A DNA stretch of 64,000 bases, taken from NCBI GenBank assembly GCA_003281405.1, contig QCCD01000003.1, forward strand, positions 62,001 to 126,000, read 5' to 3'. Source of the stretch: Prochlorococcus sp. AG-347-K16. GTDB taxonomy: Bacteria > Cyanobacteriota > Cyanobacteriia > PCC-6307 > Cyanobiaceae. Position numbers and translations under genes: made by a program. Shown piece after piece: positions 1 to 10,216 of this stretch. The first letter of the stretch is position 1. Every line of letters starts with the position of its first letter. Under the pieces are notes generated by a model, which was not told the origin of the DNA, made no database searches, and was given only the letters and a program-made list of their open reading frames with translations.

Positions 1-609
1 GATGCTAAAAGAGGAATAGGGATTAAAGAAATTTGTAAGTCAGCCAAAGATTCTAGGTCGTCAATCGACGATAGAAGACTCTCTAGAGGAATGCGAATTA
101 GGCCAATTAGAGCCCTTACACTTGGTTTCCCAAACGTAGGAAAGTCGGCATTAATTAATAGAATCGCAAAAAAAAGAGTTGTAGATAGCGCTAGGAAAGC
201 AGGCGTGACTCGTAATTTAAGATGGATAAAATTAGAAAGTGGTATAGATCTGCTAGATGCTCCTGGTGTTATACCTCCAAATTTAGAAGATCAAAAATCA
301 GCACTTAATCTTGCACTGTGTGACGATATTGGAGAAGCTGCTTACGAAATAGAGAGTGTCGCAATTGGATTTATCAAAATTATATCCACTCTCAACAAAG
401 ATAAGAATGCGAATATCTCAGTTAAACTAATATCGAATAGATATGGAGTTGATATTACTAAAGGCTTTAAGAGTCCTTCTGCTTGGATCAACGAAGCAGC
501 TTCAAAACATACCTCTGGCGATAAAAGGAGAATGTCTCATAAGTTATTGGAAGATTATAGAAATCAAATGCTGGGTAAAATTGCTTTAGAAGTCCCACTA
601 TGGAATTAA
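1..609 (+). CDS. rbgA: Ribosome biogenesis GTPase RbgA/YlqF, 3' part
   Basis: The frame is open from the first base of the window, so the N-terminal part lies outside; about 202 codons are visible. RbgA-type proteins are circularly permuted GTPases that help assemble the large ribosomal subunit. The P-loop GFPNVGKS and the G3 motif DAPG are visible in the correct permuted context, followed by the helical C-terminal domain. An ATG at 91 is internal to the domain and is not the start. The stop overlaps the start of rluD by 10 bases, so the two are probably co-transcribed; both act on large-subunit maturation. Confidence 0.85.
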   Translation, partial: DAKRGIGIKEICKSAKDSRSSIDDRRLSRGMRIRPIRALTLGFPNVGKSALINRIAKKRVVDSARKAGVTRNLRWIKLESGIDLLDAPGVIPPNLEDQKSALNLALCDDIGEAAYEIESVAIGFIKIISTLNKDKNANISVKLISNRYGVDITKGFKSPSAWINEAASKHTSGDKRRMSHKLLEDYRNQMLGKIALEVPLWN

Positions 610-1559
610 ATAATCAAAATTCTTTCGGCATTGGAGAAGGTGAGCTTATAGAAATTATTTATGAGCTACCTCTTCCTATGAGGCTAGACAGATGGTTGGT
701 AAGTAAAAGGCCAGAACAAAGTAGAGCAAGAATTCAACATTTTATAAATTCAGGTTTAGTACTTGTAAACTATAAGACTGCGAAAGCGAAGACCCCATTA
801 AAAAATGGCGACAATATTCAAATATGGATGCCTCCTCCAGAACCTCTTATTTATTTGAAACCTGAAAAAATGGATTTAAATATCCTTTTTGAAGACGAGC
901 ACATCATAGTAATTAATAAACAATCAGGACTAATTGTTCATCCAGCCCCTGGACACAAATCTGGAACTTTAGTGAATGGATTACTTTTTCACTGTAAAGA
1001 TCTACCTGGAATTAATGGGAAACTAAGACCTGGGATTGTTCACAGATTAGATAAAGATACCTCCGGATGTATGGTTGTTGCAAAAAGCCAAGAGGCATTA
1101 GTAAATCTCCAGAAACAAATTAAAGAAAAAATAGCAGCACGCGAATATATTGCAGTAATTCATGGAGCACCGAATTCTGAAGAAGGCCAAATAGTGGGAA
1201 ACATTGGCAGAGATAAATTAAATAGATTGAAATATAAAGTAGTTGAAGAAACTTCAGGAAGGTATGCCTGTACCTATTGGAAATTAGAAGAAAGATTTGG
1301 CAATTACTCGTTAATGAGTTTCAAACTAGATACGGGGCGAACGCATCAAATAAGAGTACATTGCGCTCACATTAATCATCCAATTGTGGGTGATCCGTTA
1401 TATGGAAGATGTAAAAAACTACCATGTAAATTAGATGGCCAAGCTTTACACGCCAATAAGCTTGGACTTATACATCCAATAAATGGTAAAGAAATGATAT
1501 TTGAATCAGAATTACCATTAGATTTTCAAAAATTACTAAGTGTTCTTAAAATTAAATAA
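600..1559 (+). CDS. rluD: RluD-type 23S rRNA pseudouridine synthase
   Basis: A 319-residue pseudouridine synthase of the RluA family. An S4 RNA-binding domain covers about residues 25-80 (LDRWLVSKRPEQSRARIQ). The catalytic motif HRLDKDTSG follows, with the presumed catalytic Asp at about residue 151, and the family signature RTHQIRVH lies near the C-terminus. It probably isomerises uridines in 23S rRNA; the exact sites cannot be told from sequence alone. It starts inside the end of rbgA and ends 8 bases into the convergent ABC ATPase gene. Length is normal for the family. Confidence 0.9.
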   Translation: MELNNQNSFGIGEGELIEIIYELPLPMRLDRWLVSKRPEQSRARIQHFINSGLVLVNYKTAKAKTPLKNGDNIQIWMPPPEPLIYLKPEKMDLNILFEDEHIIVINKQSGLIVHPAPGHKSGTLVNGLLFHCKDLPGINGKLRPGIVHRLDKDTSGCMVVAKSQEALVNLQKQIKEKIAAREYIAVIHGAPNSEEGQIVGNIGRDKLNRLKYKVVEETSGRYACTYWKLEERFGNYSLMSFKLDTGRTHQIRVHCAHINHPIVGDPLYGRCKKLPCKLDGQALHANKLGLIHPINGKEMIFESELPLDFQKLLSVLKIK

Positions 1560-3150
1560 GATTCAAAGAGGAATTTAGAAGCGATTTTGTATACGTGTTT
1601 TGAGTTTTAGTGAATATTGTGGAACTTTCTCCTTCATCAACTATCTTTCCGTGATTCATAACTAGCAACCTATCACAAAATCTTTTAGCAATGCCCAAAT
1701 CATGAGTAATAAAGATAATCGTTAAATTCATTTTTTCTTGCAAGACTCTAAGTAATTCAAGAATCTCTATTTTTACTGAAGCATCCAACATATTAACGCT
1801 CTCATCACAAATCAGAATTTTTGGTTTCAACAATAGCGCTCTGGCTAATGAAATTCTTTGCAATTGACCACCAGATAATTGGCTAGGATAAGAATTAAAA
1901 AAATCATTATTTAAGGGAAGATTCAAATTTCTAAACATTAATTTTATTTCTTTTTCGATTTTTCTTTTATCTGAAATTTTTTGAATAAAAAATATATCTT
2001 CCAAAATACTTTTAATTGTCATTTTCGGGTTCAAACTTGAAAAAGGATCTTGAAAAATAATTTGCACTTTATTGTTCTTTTTAAAATATTTATTTTTTTT
2101 CGATGCATGATTTTTATCATAAATTTTGATTTCACCACCTCTTACTTTAAGAAGTCCAATTAAAGCCCTACATAATGTACTTTTACCACTCCCTGAAGAA
2201 CCAACTATTCCAAGAGTCTCATTCTCATATAAATTGAAACTAACTTCATTTAAAGCCTTATTCCATTTATTAATGAAAATTGAAGAATTTAATTTATACC
2301 AATGTCTTAGGTTATTTACCTCTAAAACGACCTGATCTCGAGCATTATTTTTAGTATTTGGTTCTAATACTATTTTTGAAGCATTTACTAACTTTTTCCC
2401 GATATCTGATTTTGGTGATTGAAAAATATCTAATATATTCCCTTTTTCAACAATCGATCCCTTTTCAATTATTGCAACTTTTTTACACCACTTTGCTGCA
2501 AGATTAATATCATGACTAATTAAAATTAAAGTTGTATCAAATTCATTACATAGATGAATTATTTCTTGCATAATTTCAAAACTTGTTTTGGTATCTAAGC
2601 TTGTTGTAGGTTCATCAGCTATTAATAATTTAGGTTTCAAAGCAAGTGCCATTGCTATAGAAACTCTCTGTCTCATTCCGCCGCTAAATTGATGTGGGAA
2701 AGAATCAAGTCTACTTTCTTCAATTCCGACTTTTTGAAAAACTTCTCTTACTAATTTCTTAATAGCTAAAGATGATTTAGTTTGATCATGTGTTTTAAAT
2801 AATTCATATAAATGATCCCCAACTCTCATTAGCGGATTAAGTTTTTTTATAGAGTCTTGATAAATAAATCCAAAATTCTTTCTTCTAAATAATTGTGCAT
2901 CTTTGTTGTTTATTTTCCTAGGATCTACATTAGAAATCGATAGATACCCTTTAGAAGTGGCCTTTGCAGGCAATATATTTACTAATGTTTTTGCAAAAGT
3001 GGTCTTTCCACATCCAGAAGGTCCTATTATGGCCAAATGATCTCCACTATCTATTTCCAAATTAAAATTTTTGATAATAGGTTGCTGTTTTAGACCATAT
3101 TTAACAGTAAGATTTTTAACTACAATAATTTTTTCTTTATTTTTTTCCAT
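1552..3150 (-). CDS. Fused peptide-type ABC transporter ATPase (two ABC domains)
   Basis: A 532-residue protein with two complete ABC cassettes in tandem, like a DppD-DppF or OppD-OppF fusion. Cassette one has Walker A GPSGCGKTT and signature FSGGMRQR. Cassette two has Walker A GSSGSGKST, signature LSGGQLQR and an Asp-Glu Walker B end. Such proteins energise uptake of oligopeptides, nickel or related solutes in the inner membrane. No permease or solute-binding gene lies beside it, so the transported substrate is unknown. The sequence is intact. It is divergent from spoT, with 54 bp between start codons. Confidence 0.85.
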   Translation of the reverse strand: MEKNKEKIIVVKNLTVKYGLKQQPIIKNFNLEIDSGDHLAIIGPSGCGKTTFAKTLVNILPAKATSKGYLSISNVDPRKINNKDAQLFRRKNFGFIYQDSIKKLNPLMRVGDHLYELFKTHDQTKSSLAIKKLVREVFQKVGIEESRLDSFPHQFSGGMRQRVSIAMALALKPKLLIADEPTTSLDTKTSFEIMQEIIHLCNEFDTTLILISHDINLAAKWCKKVAIIEKGSIVEKGNILDIFQSPKSDIGKKLVNASKIVLEPNTKNNARDQVVLEVNNLRHWYKLNSSIFINKWNKALNEVSFNLYENETLGIVGSSGSGKSTLCRALIGLLKVRGGEIKIYDKNHASKKNKYFKKNNKVQIIFQDPFSSLNPKMTIKSILEDIFFIQKISDKRKIEKEIKLMFRNLNLPLNNDFFNSYPSQLSGGQLQRISLARALLLKPKILICDESVNMLDASVKIEILELLRVLQEKMNLTIIFITHDLGIAKRFCDRLLVMNHGKIVDEGESSTIFTKTQNTYTKSLLNSSLNLI

Positions 3151-3204
3151 GATTTATAGCAAATTTTTCTAGACATAAATAAAATACATCTAAAGCAATA
3201 TAAA

Positions 3205-5514
3205 ATGTCCGAGGCAGCTGCAAATTCAAAAGAAAAAAACGAAATTAAAGTTTCCAAAACTATTTTGCCTGAAAATAAAAAATATGAAAGTGAATCTTTG
3301 AATTATCTAATAAACATTCCCGATTGGCTTCTTAAAGATATTCATAATTTTGAAAAATCAAATAAAGAAAATGATGAGAATCAAAACCTTATAGTAAAGG
3401 CTTTTAAACTTGCTTATAAAGCTCATGATGGACAATTCCGTGCTAGCGGCGAGCCATACATTATCCACCCGGTTGCTGTTGCAAATCTCCTTAAAGAAAT
3501 AGGGGCTAGTTCATCTGTTATTGCTGCAGGCCTTTTACATGATGTAGTTGAAGATACTGGCATTGATTTATCTGAAATAGAAACAAATTTTGGATTAGAA
3601 GTAAAAATACTTGTAGAGGGTGTAACAAAATTAGGCGGCATTCACTTTAACAACAGGACTGAAGCACAAGCTGAAAATCTTAGGAAAATGTTTTTGGCTA
3701 TGGCCAGCGATATCAGAGTTGTCTTAGTTAAACTTGCAGATCGACTTCATAACATGAGAACAATTGAATGGCTAAATGATGAGAAAAAACTAAGAATAGC
3801 GAGAGAAACAAGAGAGATTTATGCACCATTAGCTAATCGACTAGGAATAAACAGATTTAAATGGGAATTAGAAGATTTAGCTTTTAAATTCCTAGAGCCT
3901 AAAGAATATCTAGATCTTAAAGATCAAATCGCCGTTAAAAGAAGTGATAGAGAAAAAAGATTAAAAGTAACTTTGAATCTTATGAAGGAAAACTTGATTT
4001 CAGCGGGTTTGAAAAATTTTGAAATAACAGGAAGGCCAAAACATCTTTATGGCATCTGGAGCAAAATGGAAAGACAACAAAAGCATTTTCACGAGATTTA
4101 TGATGTTGCTGCCCTAAGAATTATCGTGGACAATTCAGATAGTTGTTATAGAGCTTTAGCAGTTGTTCATGATACTTTCAAACCAATTCCAGGTAGATTT
4201 AAAGACTATATAGGATTACCAAAACCCAATGGATATCAGTCCTTACACACTTCTGTGATTGGAAGACATCGACCTATTGAAGTTCAAATTAGAACTACTT
4301 CGATGCATCAAATTGCTGAATATGGTATTGCCGCTCATTGGCAATATAAAGAGGGTGGTTCTCCTGCTAAAAGTAATCCCGAGAGATTTAATTGGCTAAG
4401 ACAATTAGTAGAATGGCAACAAGAAGGTAATGAAAGGGATCATAATGATTATTTAGCTTCAATTAAAGAAGATTTATTTGATGAAGAAGTATTTGTAATC
4501 ACTCCAAAAGGAGATGTTGTTGGTTTAAGGAAAGGATCTACCGCGATAGATTTCGCCTACAGAATTCATTCTGAAGTTGGAAATCATTGTAATGGAATAA
4601 GAATTAATGAAAAGCTTTCTCCATTATCTACAGCACTTCAAAATGGTGACTTCATAGAAATTTTGACAAGTAATAATGCGACTCCAAGCTTGGATTGGCT
4701 GAACTTTGTAGTTACGCCAACTGCTAAAAATAGAATTCGCCAATGGTATAAGAAAAGCCATCGTGATGAAACGATTAAAAGAGGTAGAGATTTACTTGAA
4801 AAAGAAGTAGGTAGAAATGGTTTTGAAGCATTACTTTCTAGTGAAGCCATGAAAAAAGTTGCAAATCGATGCAATTTAAAAACTACTGAAGACCTTCTTG
4901 CATCTCTTGGTTTTGGTGGTTTAACTTTGCATCAAGTATTAAACAGACTAAGAGAAGAAATAAAATTACAGACAGAAGATGTAAAAAATGATTCTGACTC
5001 TGAAATAGCAAAATCTCTTAAAAGTAATAATAATTTATCCACTAATCAATCTAATACAGCAGCTAAATCACCGATTTCCGGCATAGAAGGTCTTGATTAC
5101 AGAATAGGTAAATGCTGTTCCCCACTCCCAGGCGAGGATATTATCGGAACTGTGTCGCTCGGCAACCATGGGATAACTATACATAGGGAAGATTGTGAAA
5201 ATGTAATACCAATTCCAATAGAGAGAAGATTACCTGTCGGTTGGAATCAAGATAATAAAACTGGCGATAATAAGTTTCCAATTCAGCTACGAATAGAAGT
5301 AATTGATCGAGTTGGAGTTCTTAAAGATATTCTTATGCGGTTATCTGATAAAGGTATAAACGTTAGTGATGCCAATGTTAAAACTGCTTATGGTAAACCA
5401 GCTATTATAAATCTTTGTGTAGGTCTTGAAAGTTATAATCAACTTCACAAAACAATTGAACAAATTAAATCAATGGCAGATGTTTTAGATATTGCCAGAG
5501 TTGGACAAAGTTAA
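3205..5514 (+). CDS. spoT: Bifunctional (p)ppGpp synthetase/hydrolase (Rel/SpoT)
   Basis: A 769-residue long RSH protein that makes and degrades the stringent alarmone (p)ppGpp. The HD hydrolase domain is intact, with the His-Asp pair at residues 112-113 (HDVVEDT). It is followed by the synthetase domain (motifs GRPKHLYGIW and YDVAALRI), a TGS domain (VFVITPKGDV), the CCSPLPGEDI zinc-finger-like region and a C-terminal ACT domain (about 695-769). Both catalytic halves look complete, as expected where one RSH enzyme does both jobs. It stands alone between a divergent ABC ATPase gene and a convergent DUF2062 gene. Confidence 0.93.
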   Translation: MSEAAANSKEKNEIKVSKTILPENKKYESESLNYLINIPDWLLKDIHNFEKSNKENDENQNLIVKAFKLAYKAHDGQFRASGEPYIIHPVAVANLLKEIGASSSVIAAGLLHDVVEDTGIDLSEIETNFGLEVKILVEGVTKLGGIHFNNRTEAQAENLRKMFLAMASDIRVVLVKLADRLHNMRTIEWLNDEKKLRIARETREIYAPLANRLGINRFKWELEDLAFKFLEPKEYLDLKDQIAVKRSDREKRLKVTLNLMKENLISAGLKNFEITGRPKHLYGIWSKMERQQKHFHEIYDVAALRIIVDNSDSCYRALAVVHDTFKPIPGRFKDYIGLPKPNGYQSLHTSVIGRHRPIEVQIRTTSMHQIAEYGIAAHWQYKEGGSPAKSNPERFNWLRQLVEWQQEGNERDHNDYLASIKEDLFDEEVFVITPKGDVVGLRKGSTAIDFAYRIHSEVGNHCNGIRINEKLSPLSTALQNGDFIEILTSNNATPSLDWLNFVVTPTAKNRIRQWYKKSHRDETIKRGRDLLEKEVGRNGFEALLSSEAMKKVANRCNLKTTEDLLASLGFGGLTLHQVLNRLREEIKLQTEDVKNDSDSEIAKSLKSNNNLSTNQSNTAAKSPISGIEGLDYRIGKCCSPLPGEDIIGTVSLGNHGITIHREDCENVIPIPIERRLPVGWNQDNKTGDNKFPIQLRIEVIDRVGVLKDILMRLSDKGINVSDANVKTAYGKPAIINLCVGLESYNQLHKTIEQIKSMADVLDIARVGQS

Positions 5515-5532
5515 TTTTAAAATCAGATCAAT

Positions 5533-5976
5533 CTATCTTTTACTTTTTATCTTGTAGATAAAGAAAACAATACTGCCGCAAATCAAAGCTAATAAAATAC
5601 CTACACAAGATGAACCTAAGAGTAATTTTAAGGAAAAAATTCTACCTTGTTTCCATAAGTCATCAATAACTAAACTTTTTTCAAGAATTTTATTAGAAGG
5701 ATTATTTAAAAAAATCGAACCAACTTTATAGTTAAAATAATAAAGTGGAATATAAGTAAAAGGGTTGCTGATCCAGGTACCAATTGCAGCTAGAACAATA
5801 TTTCCCTTAGCTATTTTCGCAAAAAATACTCCCATTAGAGTCTGAAAGCCAAAAAATGGAAAGCAACCACTAAATACCCCTATAGCTAAACCTTTAGCAT
5901 TAAAGAAAGGACTTCCATTCTGACTCCTAAATAATGATAGAATTTTCTTATAGGTAATATCTCTTTTAAATCTCAT
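5533..5976 (-). CDS. DUF2062 membrane protein
   Basis: A 147-residue small membrane protein with the DUF2062 pattern: a glycine-rich GVFSGCFPFFGFQT segment, then a second hydrophobic part containing NPFTYIPLYYFNYKVG. A further transmembrane helix lies near residues 115-140 and the C-terminus is basic. The molecular function of this family is not established. The gene is convergent with spoT (18-bp gap) and divergent from mnmE. A perfect inverted repeat sits in the divergent gap. Confidence 0.75.
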   Translation of the reverse strand: MRFKRDITYKKILSLFRSQNGSPFFNAKGLAIGVFSGCFPFFGFQTLMGVFFAKIAKGNIVLAAIGTWISNPFTYIPLYYFNYKVGSIFLNNPSNKILEKSLVIDDLWKQGRIFSLKLLLGSSCVGILLALICGSIVFFIYKIKSKR

Positions 5977-6004
5977 TCAGAAAGAAAATTTCAAAATTAA
6001 ATTC

Positions 6005-6028
6005 TTGATAATCTTACTTAATTATCAA
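6005..6028. promoter_or_regulatory. Inverted repeat between DUF2062 gene and mnmE
   Basis: TTGATAAT and ATTATCAA form perfect 8-base arms separated by 8 bases, in the 66-bp gap between divergent start codons. It could be an operator or a weak hairpin. The sequence is AT-rich, so chance is a real possibility. Confidence 0.3.
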
Positions 6029-6042
6029 TAACAAAGCGAGAG

Positions 6043-7425
6043 ATGGATTCGATAGTTACTACAGAAGATACGATAGCCGCAATTGCTTCAGCTATAAGTA
6101 TTGGGAAGGGAGGAGTTGCGATAATAAGAGTATCAGGGAAAGACGCAATAAATTCTTGCAAAAAGATTGTTCAAACTAAATCTAAATATGCATGGGAATC
6201 ACATAGAGTTTTTCGTGGTTTTATTCAGGAAAATAAACAAAATAAATTTATAGATGAGGTTTTAATTTTAGTGATGAAATCCCCAAATAGCTTCACAGGA
6301 GAGGATGTAGTTGAACTTCATTGCCATGGCGGAATTATCATAGTAAATAAAGTTTTAAAGATATTATTATCTAATAATTCTAGAGTTAGACTTGCAAACC
6401 CAGGAGAATTTAGTCAAAGAGCTTTTCTTAATGGGAAAATAGACCTTACTCAAGCCGAGTCGATTAATCAATTAATTAATGCAAGCAATACCAGATCAGC
6501 CGAGTTAGCCTTTAGCGGGGTTCAAGGAGAAATAAAGAAAAAAATTGATGATATTAAAAATGACCTTATAAATCAACTTTGCGAAATAGAAGCGAGAGTT
6601 GATTTTGAAGAAGACTTCACAGATTTTGATTACACCAAATATCTAAAAAAAATTAAAAAAGTCAAAGAAAAAATAGAATTACTAATAGAAAATGCAAAAA
6701 GAAATTCATATATTCACAATGGAATATCCATTGCGCTTATAGGTAAAACAAATGTTGGCAAAAGCTCTTTATTAAATTTGCTTGCAAAAAAAGAGAAAGC
6801 AATCGTAACTAATATTCCTGGAACAACTAGAGATGTTATTGAAGTTAATTTAACTATTAATGATATTCCAATGAAAATAATTGATACTGCTGGCATAAGA
6901 GAAACTCATGAACAAATTGAAAGTATTGGAATTAAAAAAAGTTTTGGGAAAATAAAAGAGTCAGATTTTATAATTTATATTTATAGTCTTGAAGAAGGAT
7001 TTAATGAAGAAGACAAAAAAATAATACAAGAAATTCCCAAAGAAAAATTAATTACTATTTTGGGCAATAAAAAAGATTTAATTGATTGCAAAAATATTAA
7101 TTCAAATGAGTTAAAAAACACAATTCTTATGAGTATTAAGAATAATGATGGTGAAAGATTATTAATAGACACAATTATAAAAAAATGCGGATTAAAACAA
7201 GTAGAAAATATCAATATATTTTTAAACGAAAGACATCTAACAAATTTGTCTGCTTGCTTATCTAATTTAAATGATACTGATGAAATAATTGAAAATAAAT
7301 TGCCATTTGATTTGTTATCAATTGAGCTGAGAGATGGAATTCAAAACTTATCTAAAATAACTGGTCAAGAATTAACAGAGGAACTTCTAGATAATATTTT
7401 TTCTAAGTTTTGTATTGGTAAATAA
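6043..7425 (+). CDS. mnmE: tRNA modification GTPase MnmE (TrmE)
   Basis: A 460-residue protein matching full-length MnmE, which with MnmG installs the cmnm5/mnm5 group on wobble U34 of certain tRNAs. An N-terminal tetrahydrofolate-binding domain (about 1-120) is followed by a helical domain holding an inserted G domain. The P-loop GKTNVGKSS lies near residue 230, with DTAG and NKKD downstream. The chain ends with the diagnostic C-terminal FCIGK, whose Cys is needed for modification. All key motifs are present. It starts at ATG and lies 82 bp upstream of nadC. Confidence 0.94.
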   Translation: MDSIVTTEDTIAAIASAISIGKGGVAIIRVSGKDAINSCKKIVQTKSKYAWESHRVFRGFIQENKQNKFIDEVLILVMKSPNSFTGEDVVELHCHGGIIIVNKVLKILLSNNSRVRLANPGEFSQRAFLNGKIDLTQAESINQLINASNTRSAELAFSGVQGEIKKKIDDIKNDLINQLCEIEARVDFEEDFTDFDYTKYLKKIKKVKEKIELLIENAKRNSYIHNGISIALIGKTNVGKSSLLNLLAKKEKAIVTNIPGTTRDVIEVNLTINDIPMKIIDTAGIRETHEQIESIGIKKSFGKIKESDFIIYIYSLEEGFNEEDKKIIQEIPKEKLITILGNKKDLIDCKNINSNELKNTILMSIKNNDGERLLIDTIIKKCGLKQVENINIFLNERHLTNLSACLSNLNDTDEIIENKLPFDLLSIELRDGIQNLSKITGQELTEELLDNIFSKFCIGK

Positions 7426-7507
7426 ATTTGAGTTAAATTACATAGTGATATATAGTTGATTCTCTAACTTCAGTTTAATTTTTATTAATTAATTATTTCT
7501 TAGTTTA

Positions 7508-8374
7508 GTGGATTTAAATACTCCAATAATAAGTAAAATCATTGATAATTGGATCGATGAAGATATAGGTAGGGGAGATCTTACAAGTTCCTCTATTACA
7601 GAAGAGAATGGTAATGCATATTGGATTGCAAAAGAAGATGGTATATTCTGCGGGGTTGAAATTATAAAAGAAATTTTTAGAAAAATTGATTTAAAAATCA
7701 GTCCAAAATTTAATATCTCTGATGGAGATCAATTTGTTAAAGATCAAAAACTCTTAGAAATATATGGGCCTTCAAAAAGTTTGCTAGCTAGTGAAAGAAT
7801 AAGCTTAAATATAGCAATGCATTTATCTGGAATATCAACATACACAAAGAATCTTGTAAATAAGTTAGAAGGTACAAATATAAAATTAGCAGATACTAGG
7901 AAAACGACTCCTGGTTTAAGAATATTTGAAAAATATGCCTTCAAATGCGGAGGTGGAGTCAATCATAGAATGGGATTATACGATGCAGCTATGATAAAAG
8001 AAAATCACATTGCATGGACAGATAATCTTAATAATGCAGTAAAAAAAATTCGACTAAATTCGCCTTTTACAACGCATATCATAATTGAAGCTGAGAATAT
8101 CGAACAGGCAAAAGAAGCAGTATTAGCAGGAGCAGATAGTGTCTTATTGGATGAACTTAACCCTGAAATAATCAAAAAAAACGTTCAAGAATTAAGAGAT
8201 TTATCAATGCATAGCTTAAAAAAAGAAGTAAATAAAAATTTGATAATAGAAGTTTCTGGAATTAACCCTGAAGAAATTAGTAAATATCTAATAAAAGGTA
8301 TTGATTTGATTTCAACAAGTTCTTCAATCACCAAAAGTAATTGGATTGATTTGAGTATGCGTTATATTAATTAA
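7508..8374 (+). CDS. nadC: Nicotinate-nucleotide pyrophosphorylase (quinolinate PRTase)
   Basis: A 288-residue enzyme that converts quinolinate and PRPP to nicotinate mononucleotide in de novo NAD synthesis. Family signatures are clear: DTRKTTPGLR, then GGGVNHRMGLYDAAMIKENH, and a C-terminal barrel with EVSGI. The start is GTG; the next in-frame Met is too far inside. It lies between mnmE and argS on the same strand. The NAD kinase gene elsewhere in this window would use NAD from this pathway. Confidence 0.92.
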   Translation: MDLNTPIISKIIDNWIDEDIGRGDLTSSSITEENGNAYWIAKEDGIFCGVEIIKEIFRKIDLKISPKFNISDGDQFVKDQKLLEIYGPSKSLLASERISLNIAMHLSGISTYTKNLVNKLEGTNIKLADTRKTTPGLRIFEKYAFKCGGGVNHRMGLYDAAMIKENHIAWTDNLNNAVKKIRLNSPFTTHIIIEAENIEQAKEAVLAGADSVLLDELNPEIIKKNVQELRDLSMHSLKKEVNKNLIIEVSGINPEEISKYLIKGIDLISTSSSITKSNWIDLSMRYIN

Positions 8375-8394
8375 TTATATAGATAAATAATTAA
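8371..8394. other. AT-only inverted repeat at the nadC stop
   Basis: TTAATTAT and ATAATTAA are perfect 8-base arms with an 8-base loop, covering the nadC stop codon in the 27-bp gap before argS. It is made only of A and T apart from one G in the loop, so a hairpin would be weak and chance is likely. Confidence 0.2.
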
Positions 8395-8401
8395 ATAATT
8401 A

Positions 8402-10216
8402 ATGCTAATCATTTTAAAAGAATTAACAAAACAATTTGAACAATCTCTTTTAGATAGTCTTGAAAAAAATGATAAAAAAGGAGAATTCGAAATTCTTCGA
8501 AAAAATTTAATTACACAATCATCAAAAGAGGAATTTGGTGATTATCAATGTAATGTTTGTTTAAGTTTATCTAAAATATATAAAAAGAACCCAAGAGATA
8601 TTTCTAATGATTTTATTAACCTTTTAAATAAAAATATAAGCATATCAAAATTATGTAAGAGTCTAGAAATAGCTGGACCTGGATTTATAAATATAAAATT
8701 AAAAGATGAGGTTCTAATAAATGAAATTAAGTCAAATATTCAATGCAATAGGGCTGGCATACCTCTAATTAGAAAAGATTTAGATAGTGGTTTGTCCAAT
8801 AAAGTTATTGTAGATTTTTCTAGCCCTAATATTGCTAAAGAAATGCATGTAGGGCATTTAAGATCAACAATCATAGGTGACTCAATATCTAGAATTTTCG
8901 AGTTAAGAGGTTATGAAGTATTAAGACTCAATCATGTTGGTGATTGGGGAACACAATTTGGCATGCTTATTACTCAGCTCAAAGATTTATATTCAAATGA
9001 TCTAGAAGAAATAGGAAAGATCAAAATAAGTGATTTAGTTGAATTTTATAAAGAATCAAAAAAAAGATTTGATAACGAATCTGAATTCCAAAAAAGATCT
9101 AGAGAGGAAGTAGTTAAGTTACAAAGTGGAGATATTAAATCGATTAAAGCTTGGAAATTATTATGTGATCAATCAAGGAAAGAATTTGATGAAATCTATA
9201 AAAATTTAAAAATAAAAATAGAAGAAAGAGGTGAATCTTTTTATAATCCCTTCTTAAAATCAGTTATTGATGATTTGAATTTAGAAAAAATATTAGTAGA
9301 AGATCAAGGAGCAAAATGTGTATTTTTAGATGGGATGACCAATAAAGAAGGCAAACCTTTACCGCTAATTATTCAAAAAAAAGATGGGGGTTTTAATTAT
9401 GCCACTACAGATCTTGCTGCTATAAGATACAGATTCAATAAACCTCCTAATGGCGATGATGCTTCAAGAATTATTTATGTAACTGATCATGGGCAAGCAA
9501 ATCATTTTGCTGGAGTTTTTCAAGTTGCAAAAAAAGCAAAGTGGATCCCAGAAAATTGTCAAGTAGACCATGTCCCTTTTGGGTTAGTTCAAGGAATTGA
9601 TGGCAAAAAACTAAAGACAAGAGAAGGTGAAACAATACGCCTAAAAGATTTATTAAATGAAGCAGTTAGAAGAGCAAAAGAAGATTTATTGAAAAGATTA
9701 GAAGATGAAGATCGTTATGAGACCGAAGAGTTTATAGCAAATACTTCAAGAATTATTGGATTAGGAGCTGTTAAGTATGCAGATTTAAGTCAAAATAGGA
9801 TTACCAATTATCAATTTAGTTTTGATAAAATGCTTTCCCTAAATGGAAATACTGCTCCTTATTTGTTATATACACTTGTAAGAATTTTAGGAATTAAAAG
9901 AAAAAATAATTTTGTTTATGACTCCAAAGATTTTCAGTACGTAAATTATGAACATAAATCTGAGTGGAAACTTATCAGAAAATTACTTAAGTTCGATGAA
10001 GTCATAATTTCTATTGAAAAAGACTTAATGCCAAATAGATTATGCAATTATCTGTTCGAGCTATGTCAGACTTTTAATAGATTCTATGATCAAGTTCCAA
10101 TCCTCAGAGAAGAAAAAAATATAAAAATTTCTAGGCTTAATTTATGTGACCTAACTGCAAAAACACTAAAATTAAGCTTAGAGCTTTTAGGAATTGAAAC
10201 TTTAGAAAGAATGTAA
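8402..10216 (+). CDS. argS: Arginyl-tRNA synthetase
   Basis: A 604-residue class I aminoacyl-tRNA synthetase charging tRNA-Arg. The N-terminal Arg_tRNA_synt_N domain ([15 protein letters not shown]) is followed by the Rossmann core with [16 protein letters not shown], in which HVGH is the HIGH motif. The KMSKS equivalent is relaxed ([11 protein letters not shown]), normal for ArgRS. The helical DALR anticodon-binding domain closes the protein. Length is normal. The last base of its stop codon is the first base of the next start (ATG at 10216), so translation may be coupled. Confidence 0.95.
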   Translation: MLIILKELTKQFEQSLLDSLEKNDKKGEFEILRKNLITQSSKEEFGDYQCNVCLSLSKIYKKNPRDISNDFINLLNKNISISKLCKSLEIAGPGFINIKLKDEVLINEIKSNIQCNRAGIPLIRKDLDSGLSNKVIVDFSSPNIAKEMHVGHLRSTIIGDSISRIFELRGYEVLRLNHVGDWGTQFGMLITQLKDLYSNDLEEIGKIKISDLVEFYKESKKRFDNESEFQKRSREEVVKLQSGDIKSIKAWKLLCDQSRKEFDEIYKNLKIKIEERGESFYNPFLKSVIDDLNLEKILVEDQGAKCVFLDGMTNKEGKPLPLIIQKKDGGFNYATTDLAAIRYRFNKPPNGDDASRIIYVTDHGQANHFAGVFQVAKKAKWIPENCQVDHVPFGLVQGIDGKKLKTREGETIRLKDLLNEAVRRAKEDLLKRLEDEDRYETEEFIANTSRIIGLGAVKYADLSQNRITNYQFSFDKMLSLNGNTAPYLLYTLVRILGIKRKNNFVYDSKDFQYVNYEHKSEWKLIRKLLKFDEVIISIEKDLMPNRLCNYLFELCQTFNRFYDQVPILREEKNIKISRLNLCDLTAKTLKLSLELLGIETLERM